In this document: positions 43,779 through 53,728 of the stretch, piece by piece
How the letters are laid out: each line of letters starts with the position of its first letter
Position numbering within the stretch: position 1 is the stretch's first letter
Assembly (NCBI GenBank): GCA_021234155.1
Contig: JAJEKV010000023.1
Location: forward strand, 5,105,945 to 5,169,944
Length of the DNA: 64,000 nucleotides
Direction of reading: 5' to 3'
From: Isoetes taiwanensis
Lineage: Eukaryota > Streptophyta > Lycopodiopsida > Isoetales > Isoetaceae
The notes under the pieces: generated by a model
Told to the model about the DNA's origin: nothing
The model's database searches: none
Seen by the model: only the letters and a program-made list of their open reading frames with translations
Program-made: the position numbers and the translations under genes

Positions 43779-45233
43779 TTAAAGATCTACATCATACTCC
43801 TCATCATTCTTTTTGCTGCTCTCTGCCGTCTGCTCCTTCTGTGCCGTCTGCTCCTTTTCTGGAGACTTAAGTTTTGCATCCGCCTTGTCCTCTGGAATGG
43901 TAGCTAAAGCTACTTCTTTAAGCTCTGTAAAGGTTGCCTCGTCGTCTAGTGAGCTCGAGAATGGAGGCTGTATCTTTGAGGACGTCAGTTTAGCAAAATC
44001 AGATGAAGACTTGGCCCCTAACTCTTGATTTTCATCTGGTAAAGTAGGTAAGGCAGCCAGTCTCATCTTCACAAAATTCACAGCCTCCTTATCAATATCC
44101 ACGGCTACACAGTTGCGGCCCTTCTTAAGTGCACATGCGATGGTAGTACCAGAACCAGAGAAAGCATCAAGCACCCAATCTCCTGGACGCGAGAACATGT
44201 CCAGGAGATGGTTGATGAGCTTCTGTGGTTTCTGGTAGTGATTCACAATCCTGCCTTGTGCACTTGGGTCCTGCAATTTCTGTAAGACTGCTGGAAACTC
44301 TAGGACGTTTGAAAAGTTTTGACAGACGGCAGAGTTGAAGTGTTCCATGGTCCTCTTCCCATCAAAACTCCAGTAAGCAACATGAAGGTACTCTACCTTG
44401 CTGAGTAACCTTGGTCCTCCACCATGGTAGTTGATGTTCGTTTTGTACCTAGTGAAATATTTAAAGTGATGTTAGCAAAAACAAGAAAACACTTCGAAAA
44501 CTAGAAACAGGAAATCCTATTCCGGAATACACGACGTAATCGAAGAGGAAAGTAATTGTATTCTGGAATAAGACTTACCAGACAAGGTTTTCATATCCTG
44601 CCTGAACTGGAGAACCAAAATGGTTTTTGAAAGCTGATTCTACCAAGCCAGCCTGCATGCTCGAATGGAACATAACTAGACGCCAATGTTTGGCAGTTGT
44701 GATCTGCTTGATTCCATCAATGAAAGCATTAAACTCTGAAAATTTAAAGGGCTGGTCGTCGTATCTGCTGTCTTTAAGCTTAAACCCGTATGGAAGATCA
44801 GCAATAACCAAAGTAAAGTCCTGTGGCTTAACCGTTCCGACAAGGTCCGTGCAATCGCCATGAATGATCGAAAATAGATTGTTTTGATCAAACATGCAAA
44901 ATCTTTCATAGTCGGATGGTTCTGGCTCAACAGTTCTTCTTTCAGCTAACGACCTCTCTTCCCATGCAGTTCTAACCAAATGCATGAAGCCCTCGGGAAG
45001 GTCTTTGTTCTTCTTCTTGCTCTGGAAGGAAAAACAGAACAACAACTGTCAACCCATCGTTTATGCAGAGAAGAGAAATTTTCAGAGTACTTACCCAGCC
45101 CTCAAAATTTGGTGCATATTGCACAATGCGCTCGTCGGAAGTGGCTATTGGGTAGAGTTTCTTGCACCTTTCCCATGTCTCGACGTTTAGCTGCTCCATC
45201 AAACATGTTTGACATGTTATGACGTTTTTTTGG
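43779..45233 (-). CDS. Exons 4-6: DNA methyltransferase catalytic region
   Basis: Exon 5 carries motif IV as VIADLPYGF (44788-44799 encode DLPY), preceded by FSIIHGDCTDLVG. Exon 6 carries the (N)HYQKP(QKLINHLL) box and motif I as LDAFSGSGTTIACALKKGRN (FSGSGTT at 44142-44162), which binds S-adenosylmethionine. Motif IV before motif I is the beta-class order of the PF01555 N4/N6 family. DLPY differs from the usual DPPY (adenine) or SPPY (cytosine). Splicing exon 5 to 6 restores ENLVW|YKTNINYHGGG in frame. The last 110 residues are acidic/Lys-rich (EKEQTAQKEQTAESSKKNDE). Adjacent exon 4 contains VITCQTC, a possible metal-binding pair. Confidence 0.85.
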
Positions 45234-45381
45234 CTGCAAGACGTTAAGGAAACATTGAGTTAAAAAGTAAGAAACAAAGCAAAGCAGAAGAAAAACAAAT
45301 CAAAGTCAAGCTATTTGTAGTCCAGAATACAAACCGGTCAACTGGTGTTGCTACCTTGAAACAATATGTAGAAAATATTTG

Positions 45382-45602
45382 TATTCCAGGATACACACAT
45401 TGCTTGTCTCTAGAAAGGCATGTATATTCTGGAATACACAATGCTTTTCTAGAGGAAGGCATGTGTATTCCAGAATACACATGCCTTCCTTCAGAGGAGC
45501 AATGTGTATTCCGGAATACACAATGCATTTCTAGAGAAAGGCATGTGTATTCTGGAATACACATTGCTCGTCTGAAGGAAGACATGTGTATTCTGGAATA
45601 CA
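45382..45602. repeat. 41-bp-spaced palindrome array within intron 3
   Basis: Six to seven copies of GTGTATTCYRGAATACAC alternate with spacers that are themselves mutually inverted (AATGC.TTTCTAGA(G)GAAGGCAT and ATGCCTTCCTTCAGA). Adjacent units can therefore pair into hairpins. Spacing is 41 bp at 45425-45589. Confidence 0.88.
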
Positions 45603-45848
45603 CTTTCTACACCGAAGTTTCTGGGACTTTAACATCCAAGGAATAAAGTTTGTGTCAGAGATCTTACTTTTGCAATTCCTTTGACATTCTTCCAGGCTGA
45701 ACTCCTTATCAACAACTTTTTGGAGCAGCCACTCCAGAAGCTCTGTGTCGGAGAAGCCCTGCATTTCTCGCCAGACGGTAATGGTCATTTTTTTTTTGGG
45801 CACGCCGGAGGATTTTTTCTTGGCTGTCTCCTTGCCCTTGCTCTTTAA

Positions 45849-48492
45849 CACTAGAGTTGTCCCGGGGACCATTTCTGGTCCATGGACCAGAAATGGTCCA
45901 CCACACCCCCTGCCACTTAAACTGATATATCTCACAAGAGAAATTTTAATTTTAAAATATACCACCACTATTTGAATCCTCGCTTGATTCTTAACGACCT
46001 GTAAGAATTTCATGACCACTGGATTCACCTTTATATTGGTATGATTGTTCAAACTTTGGAGAATTTGGCAGTTTTTACAGCACTCTAGAACTGCATTCTT
46101 CAATTTTCTAGCATAAAAGTGTCTAAACCTTGCCAAATATGAAATTAATTGATATATTATGATAAAACATGTCAATTTGCATGTTTCCATGTTTTGCCAC
46201 TATCATTTGATATCAATTGAAGCCGCCAAACCCTATTTCGCTTAAAAATGCTGCATGAGGTTCAAGAATTATTTCTCTCTTATTATTACAAGTTTCGACT
46301 TAATTTTTGTGACAATGAGTCCTTAACTAGACAAACTATAGTCTAAGGAATTTTTTTTATGTTTATATGTTTTTTTTAGTATCATTATTAACTAAGGAAA
46401 TTATTGTACAGAATTCAAAATAAAAATATGGGTTAAAGTGCTTCGATAAACCCCATCTATAAGTCTCATAAGGATAGTAAATGATGCATTCTAATTAACT
46501 CTATATAGGAATTCACTTTATCAACATAAATATAGTGTAACTAGGGTATAACCATGCATTATCTAGATCTAAACAAGATCTAATATAACAGGATGAACAC
46601 AAAGAAAGGTTCCAAAGTGCATTGATTAGACCCTTATAGGTCTAAAACTCAACAATAATGTAGGTAATGATGGTTATTGATGAATAGAGGACAATATCAC
46701 GAAGTTTAGCCATGACTATAAATAAATAGATCAAAAGACTTTTCGTACCTGTTTTTCTAGTTCATCTAAAATATTAACTTATTGCACTGCATTTCTCCCA
46801 TAAGCCTTTTAAATGGCTCAATATATGATAAAAAGGGATATTGAGGTCCTCGATGTGGTCTTATTAGAAAAAAAATGTAGAAACCTACTTACTTTCCACT
46901 ATTATAAAGTTAAACAATGTGTGGCTGCTCCAAAGTGTTGTAGTCTAAGTAGGTACATGTAGATCAACTTTTATGACAAGTTATAATTTTTGTAAATTTG
47001 AACGTTTGTTGACAATATATATCGCAAATTTCATGTTAGAATAATATATTATATACAAGATTTGAATATAAATAAGCATGGACTATTTATAGGTCCAGAA
47101 TTAAACCAACTGGATTGAGAAAATTTCTCTATTTATTTGCATTGGCTCTATTCATTTTGTCCCCTACAATGATATTATGATTTCTCATCGTCTATAAGAT
47201 AATCTTTGAAAGGTGTAAGTGGACTTTCTCATACATTCAAAGTAGCCCTTAGCTACTTAATTTTTGTGCTTCAATATCACCTTTTAGATAGACAATCCTC
47301 CCTAATCAACTAATGTTATCATATATAATGTGATATAAACTATATTCTAAAGAATTGATTAAGATGATGATGTTCTTGACTTTTAAATGAGAGGGTTATG
47401 TGGACCAATAATTGGCATCGGCATAGCAGTCTATCTTGATCTTCTTTAGTCATACCTTTTCATATTTTTCCTTGGTTCAGCTTGCATTGCTATCTTAACT
47501 TTGGGAAGCTTTGAAATATGGTGTTTGAAGTTCATTTTCAAGGCACAAATCTAGAGATCAAATATGGAAAACATTTGATGATAACTTGGAAGTAATACTA
47601 AAAGTTTTAGCCCAAACCTAGCAATAGATATTTTTTATTGATAGAGGATCTCATGAAATACTAATATCCTAAAATTCAGCTTGAGATCGAATAACATAAA
47701 GAAGTTATTGATTTAAAATGAACCTGTGGACCAGTAATGGTCTTAGATACAGAAACCTTTATTGATTTATCATGATCGTGCCTTTTGCTCTTTTTCTTTA
47801 CTTGTTTTTTCTTTGGTTTCATATCCATACAAGCATTCATATATTTTTTTTTTAATAATATACTATTTCAATAAATTTCCTTCAAATATAACAAAATAAA
47901 CATCAATTAAAAGTCACTTAAAATTGTTACTATAAGTCAAAATTTGAATCTTCAAATTACAGGCCAACAAATATTTTTTATGCATGAAGCAATTAGTCAA
48001 CTACTTATATTCCAAATTTGAAGCAAAAAAATCATTTTCATGTAAAAGTTATAGAATTTTAATTGAAACTTGACCTTACGGGAACCATTATTGGTCCATA
48101 GAAAGAAAAACTATTTTGACCCCTGTCATGTTTGGTGACTATATCTTCCTTTCTAGACTTCAAATTGGAACAAGGTTTTTTGTGTATTCATCCTTATCTC
48201 GTATAGAAAAATACTATTATAATGAAAAAAATCAAAAAAATCTTTTTATTGAGACAGTTTTACATTATGTAAACATGAAGCAAACTGGACTTGACCCCTC
48301 TTGGTTCACCTAGACATAACTTTCAATTTTAGGGGTATATGCATTTTTAACTATTTTTCCTGTACAATATGACTGCCATATATTAACATGTAGAAAGGGT
48401 TTAACTGAATTTTATGCCATTGATTTTATATGAATTTTAAAGCGAACTGTACAAATGAACCATTTATGGTCCATCAAGGGACAACTCTAGTG
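45849..48492. mobile_element. 2.64-kb non-autonomous DNA transposon with TTAA target-site duplication
   Basis: Terminal inverted repeats CACTAGAGTTGTCCC (45849-45863) and its exact complement (48478-48492). TTAA lies on both sides (45845-45848, 48493-48496). Sub-terminal motifs (GGACCATTTCTGGTCCA at the left; ACCATTTATGGTCCA at the right; ACCATTATTGGTCC near 48082) are repeated. There is no coding frame of note and the interior is AT-rich. Removing it with one TTAA restores the open frame FERGE|LKSKGKE of exon 3, which shows the insertion is secondary. The TTAA target is typical of piggyBac-like elements, while the CACTA start recalls CACTA elements; the superfamily is not settled. Confidence 0.9.
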
Positions 48493-48607
48493 TTAACTCC
48501 CCTCGTTCGAACATTGTAAATATCTCGTCCTGGAGTTTCCAAATCTATTCAAGAAGATTTCACGTCAGATAGTTGATTTGTTATTCTGGAATACGTTTTG
48601 TGCTTAC

Positions 48608-50002
48608 CCTGACATCTCTAAAAGCTAATTGGAACCAGTTATCGTGGCCAATGAGAGACTGCCTTTCATTGGCCTCGTCATATTTCAGGCAGCATTCAAT
48701 GGCACACGCCTCCTTAAGCTCCAAGGAAAATGCTGGCTTCTTCAGGTCCTCACCGTACTTCTCCTTGAAAATTACGTACTCCCTGTGCATAAACCGGATC
48801 TTGTCGACGAAGCTCATCTTTAGTTTGTACTCATTGTCAGCATTGTGGATATTGGCAACGATTTTTGCTTCTTCATCGGTAAGACCACAGTAAACAGCGT
48901 AGAGGACGGAGAGGTACCTCGGGTTCTTCTTCTCTTTATAAAGTTGCCTTCTTGCCTTGAAGCTGTGATTTCCTCCCAAGACGTAGTGAGTGTAGGTGTC
49001 TGTATTTTCTCTGTCATAGTCTTGGGGGGTTTTGCACTGCTCCCTGTCAACAAGGACAACTATTGGGGCCACATGAACATTTGGATTGCTCCTTATTCTG
49101 TCCTTCAGGTTCCTCAAGTGATCGGCATAAATTTTGCGAACCTGAAGTGGCCTTTCACCAGCTTCATTTTTCGGGGGCAGCCTCATGCATGTCACAGGAA
49201 GGTATATCACCCCTTGTACAAATTTGTCTCTATTGATTACCTCCATTTTTTCGGAGGTCTTATCTTTTTTTTTTCTTTTATTGCTACCCCAGGAGCTTTT
49301 CCTTTTCCCTTTCGTTTCTTTGTGCTTTCCTCGGGGACTTCTGCATTTTCCAGCTGCTGTACTTTCTGCTTCTTTGGTTCCTTAGCGGCTATGGTGTCTC
49401 TTGGCCTGCTAAGTTTCTTTGGCTGCTCTGGGGGGTTTTCCGCTTCTTCTTCTTCTTCTTCTTCGGAACTTCCATCTGTTGCCCTCCCAGAAGTACTAGC
49501 AGAAGGTGATGATTGTGATCTTCCTCCATCTGATTGCTCGAACTCACTGACAGGAAAGTCCTCGCTCGTACTAGAACAAACCTGTCTAATTATTGTAGCC
49601 AGGCTTCATTTGGTCCGGTAGTGAGAAATGAATTTGTACAGTGGCTGTGGTTGCACACTGACAATTCTGAAGCTTGCGATATCTACGACAATGAATTCCT
49701 GGGAGGTCTTGAAGGATAGCCTCCCCACCTGACCTCCTTGTCCGGCAACCTCGGAGACCTCTTTTATTGTTCCCAGGTTAAGAAACTCGGAGTCCGCGTA
49801 CCATTTGTTCCCAGCACTCTTGCAGACATGTAGAAACGTCAGTGTGCTGTATTTTCCACCTGCACCCCTGGTTACGAACCATTGCGCTTGAAAATTTTCA
49901 TAAATTGCAGGCTCGTACGTGTCCGCAGTCTGCCTCTGTGGGTGTAGTCGCCTGAGCTTAAGAGTTTTTTTTGGTGCCCCCTTGCTTCCTTCTTCCCTGC
50001 CA
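48608..50002 (-). CDS. Exon 2: N-terminal domain, linker and ParB-like domain
   Basis: From the acceptor GTTTCAG at 50003 the frame reads GREEGSKGAPKKTLKLRRL, then QAQWFVTRGAGGKYSTLTFL and GRLSFKTSQEFIVVDIASF. The TGA at 49606-49608 may have been CGA. Next come a Ser/Glu-rich linker (DGSSEEEEEEEAENPPEQPK) and a Lys-rich stretch with an A run that shifts the frame. From 49246 the ParB-like domain reads IYLPVTCMRLPP, VAPIVVLVDREQ, HYVLGGNHSFKARRQLYKEK and VANIHNADNEYKL. GGNHSFKA occupies the place of the ParB box-II motif (GERRxRA) and resembles phage ParB/sulfiredoxin-fold versions. It ends at the donor AGG|GTAAGC. Confidence 0.8.
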
Positions 50003-50346
50003 CTGAAACGTTTAAAACAACAATGTTAAGACATAAAATGGGACGAAAACTGTATTCCAGAATAAGATTTACTAATCTTCTACCCTAAAGGCCAGCAAAT
50101 GACAGGAAAAGTAGCGAAAACATTGTCGCTCTAACTCGATTTTCAATGCATTATTTGGACTAAAAGGTAGTATGTTTAACCTAAAAAGTGGTCTGTTTAA
50201 GCTAAAAAGTGGTATGTTAAGGCTAAAAAAACAAGCATTTTCAAAAAGACAGGCAAAGTGTATTCCGGAATACACTTTGCCCTACAAAAGTAAATCAGTA
50301 AACACGCGAAAGACGTACTATGTACTTTACATGCTTACCTGTCCAT

Positions 50347-50682
50347 TATTTTCGCTATGTGAATCGGAATACAGCAAATGAATATAGGTCGGAAGGCGCT
50401 CGGGCTGGCGACTAGAACTCTGAAAGCAGAATACGCAACTGAGGCACTCAAATTTCCTTTTTAAAGGTAGGCCACTGTCAGTTGTGTTTTTCTATGTGAT
50501 CCGGAATACGACTTGTCCAAACATTCTGGACAAGTGTATTCTCGAATAGGATTCATGCACACACACGGCAAATGCTGTACACCAAACAGTATTCCGGAAT
50601 AGCTTTTTGTATTCTCGAATATGTTTAGTCCAACCGCCTTGTGAGTTACTGACAAGTCCACAATTTTTTGCAGTTGTTTAAC
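50347..50682. promoter_or_regulatory. Divergent intergenic region between methyltransferase and DUF7869 genes
   Basis: About 340 bases separate the two start codons on opposite strands. It holds four good copies of the palindrome (50497-50621) and one degenerate copy near 50360. On the minus strand, an acceptor (GCGTATTCTGCTTTCAG at about 50420) suggests a 5' UTR exon of the methyltransferase gene. On the plus strand, TTTTTTGCAG ends at 50672, just before the DUF7869 ATG at 50683. Confidence 0.6.
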
Positions 50683-53526
50683 ATGGTTAACCGCTTCGTG
50701 AATAAACTTCCACCACCCTTTGTTTGCCCAAGTACCTCTACTTCGGATGGAACACAAGACGGAGATGCTTCTTCAACTCCTACCTCGACAGGGTCTTTGT
50801 TGCTTCTCGAAGATACTCCGAGTCCAGTTACTAGTAGACTGCCACCACCTTTCTAACCCTCTCCAAGTCCAGCAGGAAACCGGCTGCCACCTCCTTTCAT
50901 AGCCTCACCTGTTGCACGTAGCAATCTTCCACCACCATTTGTACCATCCCCCGATACTACAAAGGCTTGACCTCAGCAAATTTTTCGGAACAGACTACCT
51001 CAGCCATTTGTAGTTTCTCCTTCTTCACTTACACAAGCAAGGAATATAGCACGTTCCAAAGACTGCGAGATCCTCCATCGGTTTTCCCACCACGATTTCA
51101 CTACAAATGAAGACGACCTTGCAGCATCTACTCCTCTTCACACAACCGTGGTGACACATGGGTTTGCAGAATTTCAGTCGGCTCTAAGAGACATGTTTGA
51201 ACGAACTCCTTTTGAAGAAGCTACAACAACATTCGCTGGCACATCATATCGTGGCCCATCTCCTTCATTCAACACTGTACCTCCACCTTATCCGGGTACA
51301 GCTTCACGTGGTTTGTTCTCCTCTACAAGCACACCACTAAGGGTAGAGGAGGTCACCCCCAGAGTAGAACTCTGTTCAGAAGATGAAGATACCAACGAGG
51401 TGCAACGAGATTACACATTCTCTAGCCAGTCCACCAAGAAATTCAAGGTGGATTGTGGTGTGAGAGCATGCTCCTCTGTAAGAAGAAGAAACCTTATGGA
51501 CGAGCATAAAATGAGATGATTTTTAAGAAGTAGATGCTGCTCATTGGGTTGCATCAACAAATTTAACATGTCCAAATTACGAGCAATTAGAGACAACTAC
51601 AGTTCAATGACATTGGCTGACCAGAATGCCTACTTGGCCTATCATGTAAGACCAGACCGCAACACCTTCTTGCACTACATTAACCGTGAAGAAGTTTGCC
51701 AGAAATGCTTTATGGTTGTCCACCGTTTAGGGTCCACCAGAATGTCTAGAAACACAAAAGACTGGACAAAAATCCAACAATTGATGATCATTGTGGACCA
51801 AGAAGAGTTGTAACCATGCATGCCCTTGCTGCTATCTCATGGATGAAGAAATATTTCAGAGAAACATGTGAGAAGCTGCCTAACAGCAATATGTATCATT
51901 TAACTGATAACATCACCAAAAAAGATGTTTTTAATGAGTACAAAGAGACTTGCACTCAGCTTCAGCACATCTCTTACTCACACTTCACCGGACTGTGGAA
52001 AAGTGAATTCGGTCATATGAAAATTCCCAGAAGACATAGAATGTCTGTTTGCTCAAGGTGTGCAGAATTAAAGAGTCAACGAGAAACTGTAAAGACAGAG
52101 GTCGAAAGACGTAAGCTCATGCTCTCCAATCTCTCACTTATTTTAAAGAAAATGATTTGACTGATTTCTTTCAGATATTGTGCAACAGAACCTTGCCAGA
52201 CATCGTGAACAATAAGCAACAGAGAGAAGAAAGCTTGCCAAGTACAGAAAAAAAGCTCTTGAACGTCCACTGCAATATATGTCTGTTGTGATAGATGGAA
52301 TGGATAAAAAAAAAACTACTCTACCCCATTTCTTGAACATTCCTAAAGATGTGCCAGAGGAATGTCTTGTTAAGGTCCACCTTGTAGGAGCTATGGTCTT
52401 CAAAAGAAGTCTAAAGTGCAAAGTATTTTTGACGTATCCAAACTTGCATGGTGACCCGAACCTCACAATTACAATTCTTAACAAGGTCCTGTGCGAGCAA
52501 GAGCAGTTACCACCAGTGCTTTACCTGCAACTTGACAACACTACAAGGGAGAACAAGAATCAAACACTCTTTGCTTACTGTGCCATGTTAGTGGAGCTAG
52601 GGATCTTTAGAAAAGTGAAGCTCGGTTTCTTACTTGTAGGCCACACTCATGATCAAATTGACCAAATGTTCAACAAATTTTTCTGTGCGCCTTAGAAGGA
52701 AGAATGCTTTTTCTCTTCCTACTTTAGTTCGAATTATTGAAGATTCTTACACTCCCACTCCAGTGATTGATCTTCTTAAAGAGACTGCTAATTTCAGAGA
52801 GTTTGTTTTCTCTCAACGTTCAGACAGAGAACAAGCTGTGAACAAGTTGAATGATCTCACCTTCCAACATCACATCAAGTTCTACTTGAAGGACGGCCAA
52901 AGCTTCTTACAGGGGAAGAAGTATACCACAACTAAGGACTGGAGTCCACCAGAGGGATTATGCTTTCTTAAATATATTCCAGACACTTCCTTCATAGAAC
53001 GTGCTGAGCAACTTCCTCTCAAAAATCCTAAGGAGTCCAAGAGAAGAAAAGTATCAGCGCCATCCTTAAAAGCCATTGAAAATGGAATTTCCTCAGGCTT
53101 TAAATACTTCTTAGAAGAAGATCGAATGTGGTGGAGTAATTTCTTTCTCGAACAGAAAATTGTTGTACAAAAGAACCATTTAAATGGCCTAACACCTTCC
53201 ATCAACCCCAGCACCAAGCAGGTCCAAGCAATGCTACATTAGCCCCTGCAGTAGAAGAAGACGAGGATCGAGTCATGTACCTCGGACCAAGACGCAGGAA
53301 TGAGCCTCAAGGTAATATCACAGAAATTACCAAAGGTATGCTAATTGCTCTTCCAACTGAGGAGGATGACAAAGGTCGACCTTTCTGGATAGCAAAAGTG
53401 CTTGACACAGTCAAGGAGGAAGGCTTAGTCACTAAACTCAAGATCCATTGGCTTGCAACACAGCACAAAAAATTAAGTCATTTGGGGGTCAAAATAGAAT
53501 TTCATGCATCCCTTTTTTTTTTTTAA
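50683..53526 (+). pseudogene. DUF7869-type transposase-like gene, member 2
   Basis: From ATG 50683 an N-terminal region contains five to six (K/R/N)LPPPF repeats, interrupted by TAA (50854) and TGA (50968). The frame continues to 51519, and past a TGA comes RSRCCSLGCINKFNMSKLRA, the Cys motif also seen in member 1. It continues through EEVCQKCFMVVHRLGS, SVCSRCAELKSQRE, then LQLDNTTRENKNQTLF (52527-52562) and LGFLLVGHTHDQIDQMFNKF (52641-52682), the same core pair as member 1. The C-terminal part (52649-53242) reads LVRIIEDSYTPTPVIDLLKE onwards, and a last piece (53275-53500) reads FWIAKVLDTVKEEGLVTKLK, similar to the DNA-facing tail of such proteins. Frame changes lie near 51810, 52160-52280 and 52690. 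It is head-to-head with the ParB-methyltransferase gene. Confidence 0.72.
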
Positions 53527-53529
53527 CCT

Positions 53530-53728
53530 CGTTTTACCCCCTTTTTTGTAAAAAAAAAGGAATCTTTGAGGAATTTTCCTTTTGCTCTCGTTTCGATGAT
53601 TTGCTCCCGTTTAATACGCAATCTTGTTCTAGGCGAAACCCTTTACGACTCTCAAGTACTTGTCAAGGTGACATGTACGCGTGATGTGACAGTACGTATT
53701 CAGACCATATATTATGCTGGAACTCACA
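53530..53728 (-). mobile_element. Partial Ty3/gypsy LTR, minus strand
   Basis: On the minus strand TGTGAGTTCCAGCATAATAT starts at 53728, directly after a polypurine tract (AAGGTGGGGAGAT at 53729-53741). The left end is not resolved; the DUF7869 coding sequence lies just beyond, so the LTR is short or truncated. Confidence 0.6.

Larger units (their letters stand above)
43779..50346 (-). pseudogene. ParB-like domain / beta-class DNA methyltransferase fusion gene, six exons, interrupted
   Basis: I join these exons on the minus strand by GT/AG sites: 50346-50339 (ATG GAC AG), 50002-48608, 48529-45668 (split by a transposon), 45233-45095, 45021-44579 and 44448-43779. Donors are GTAAGC, GTAAGC, GTAAGA, GTAAGT and GTAAGT. 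Together they would encode about 956 residues: an unrecognised N-terminal domain (1-150), an acidic then Lys-rich linker, a ParB-like domain (about 256-468), a Lys-rich segment, a Cys pair (VITCQTC), then a beta-class methyltransferase (about 590-820) and an acidic tail. Lesions: TGA at 49606-49608; single-base shortfalls in the A runs at 49265-49274 and 45225-45231; and the transposon at 45849-48492. With these discounted, all exon phases agree. The expected role is modification of adenine-N6 or cytosine-N4 in DNA. Domains of this kind are typical of bacteria and phages; the introns show residence in a eukaryotic nucleus. Confidence 0.85.
44518..50621. repeat. Dispersed palindrome TATTCYRGAATA in introns and 5' flank of the methyltransferase gene
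   Basis: Copies (some with one or two changes) start at 44518, 44559, 45318, 45382, 45425, 45466, 45507, 45548, 45589, 48582, 50053, 50261, 50497, 50537, 50590 and 50610. They lie in four of the five introns and upstream of the start codon, none in an exon and none in the inserted transposon. The core TTCNNGAA is self-complementary and also fits a heat-shock-element half pair. Six copies at 45425-45600 are spaced by about 41 bp, alternating with GGCATGTGT and its complement. Confidence 0.88.

Noticed and set aside
45849-48492. CACTA (En/Spm) transposon
   Set aside because: The termini begin CACTA, but the three bases flanking each side (TAA and TTA) are not a direct 3-bp duplication, while TTAA fits exactly. 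It is left as an unassigned TTAA-target element.
43779-50346. Bacterial or phage contamination as the source of the ParB-methylase sequence
   Set aside because: Five introns with GTAAG donors and pyrimidine-rich AG acceptors restore consistent phases, and a eukaryotic-type transposon lies in an exon.
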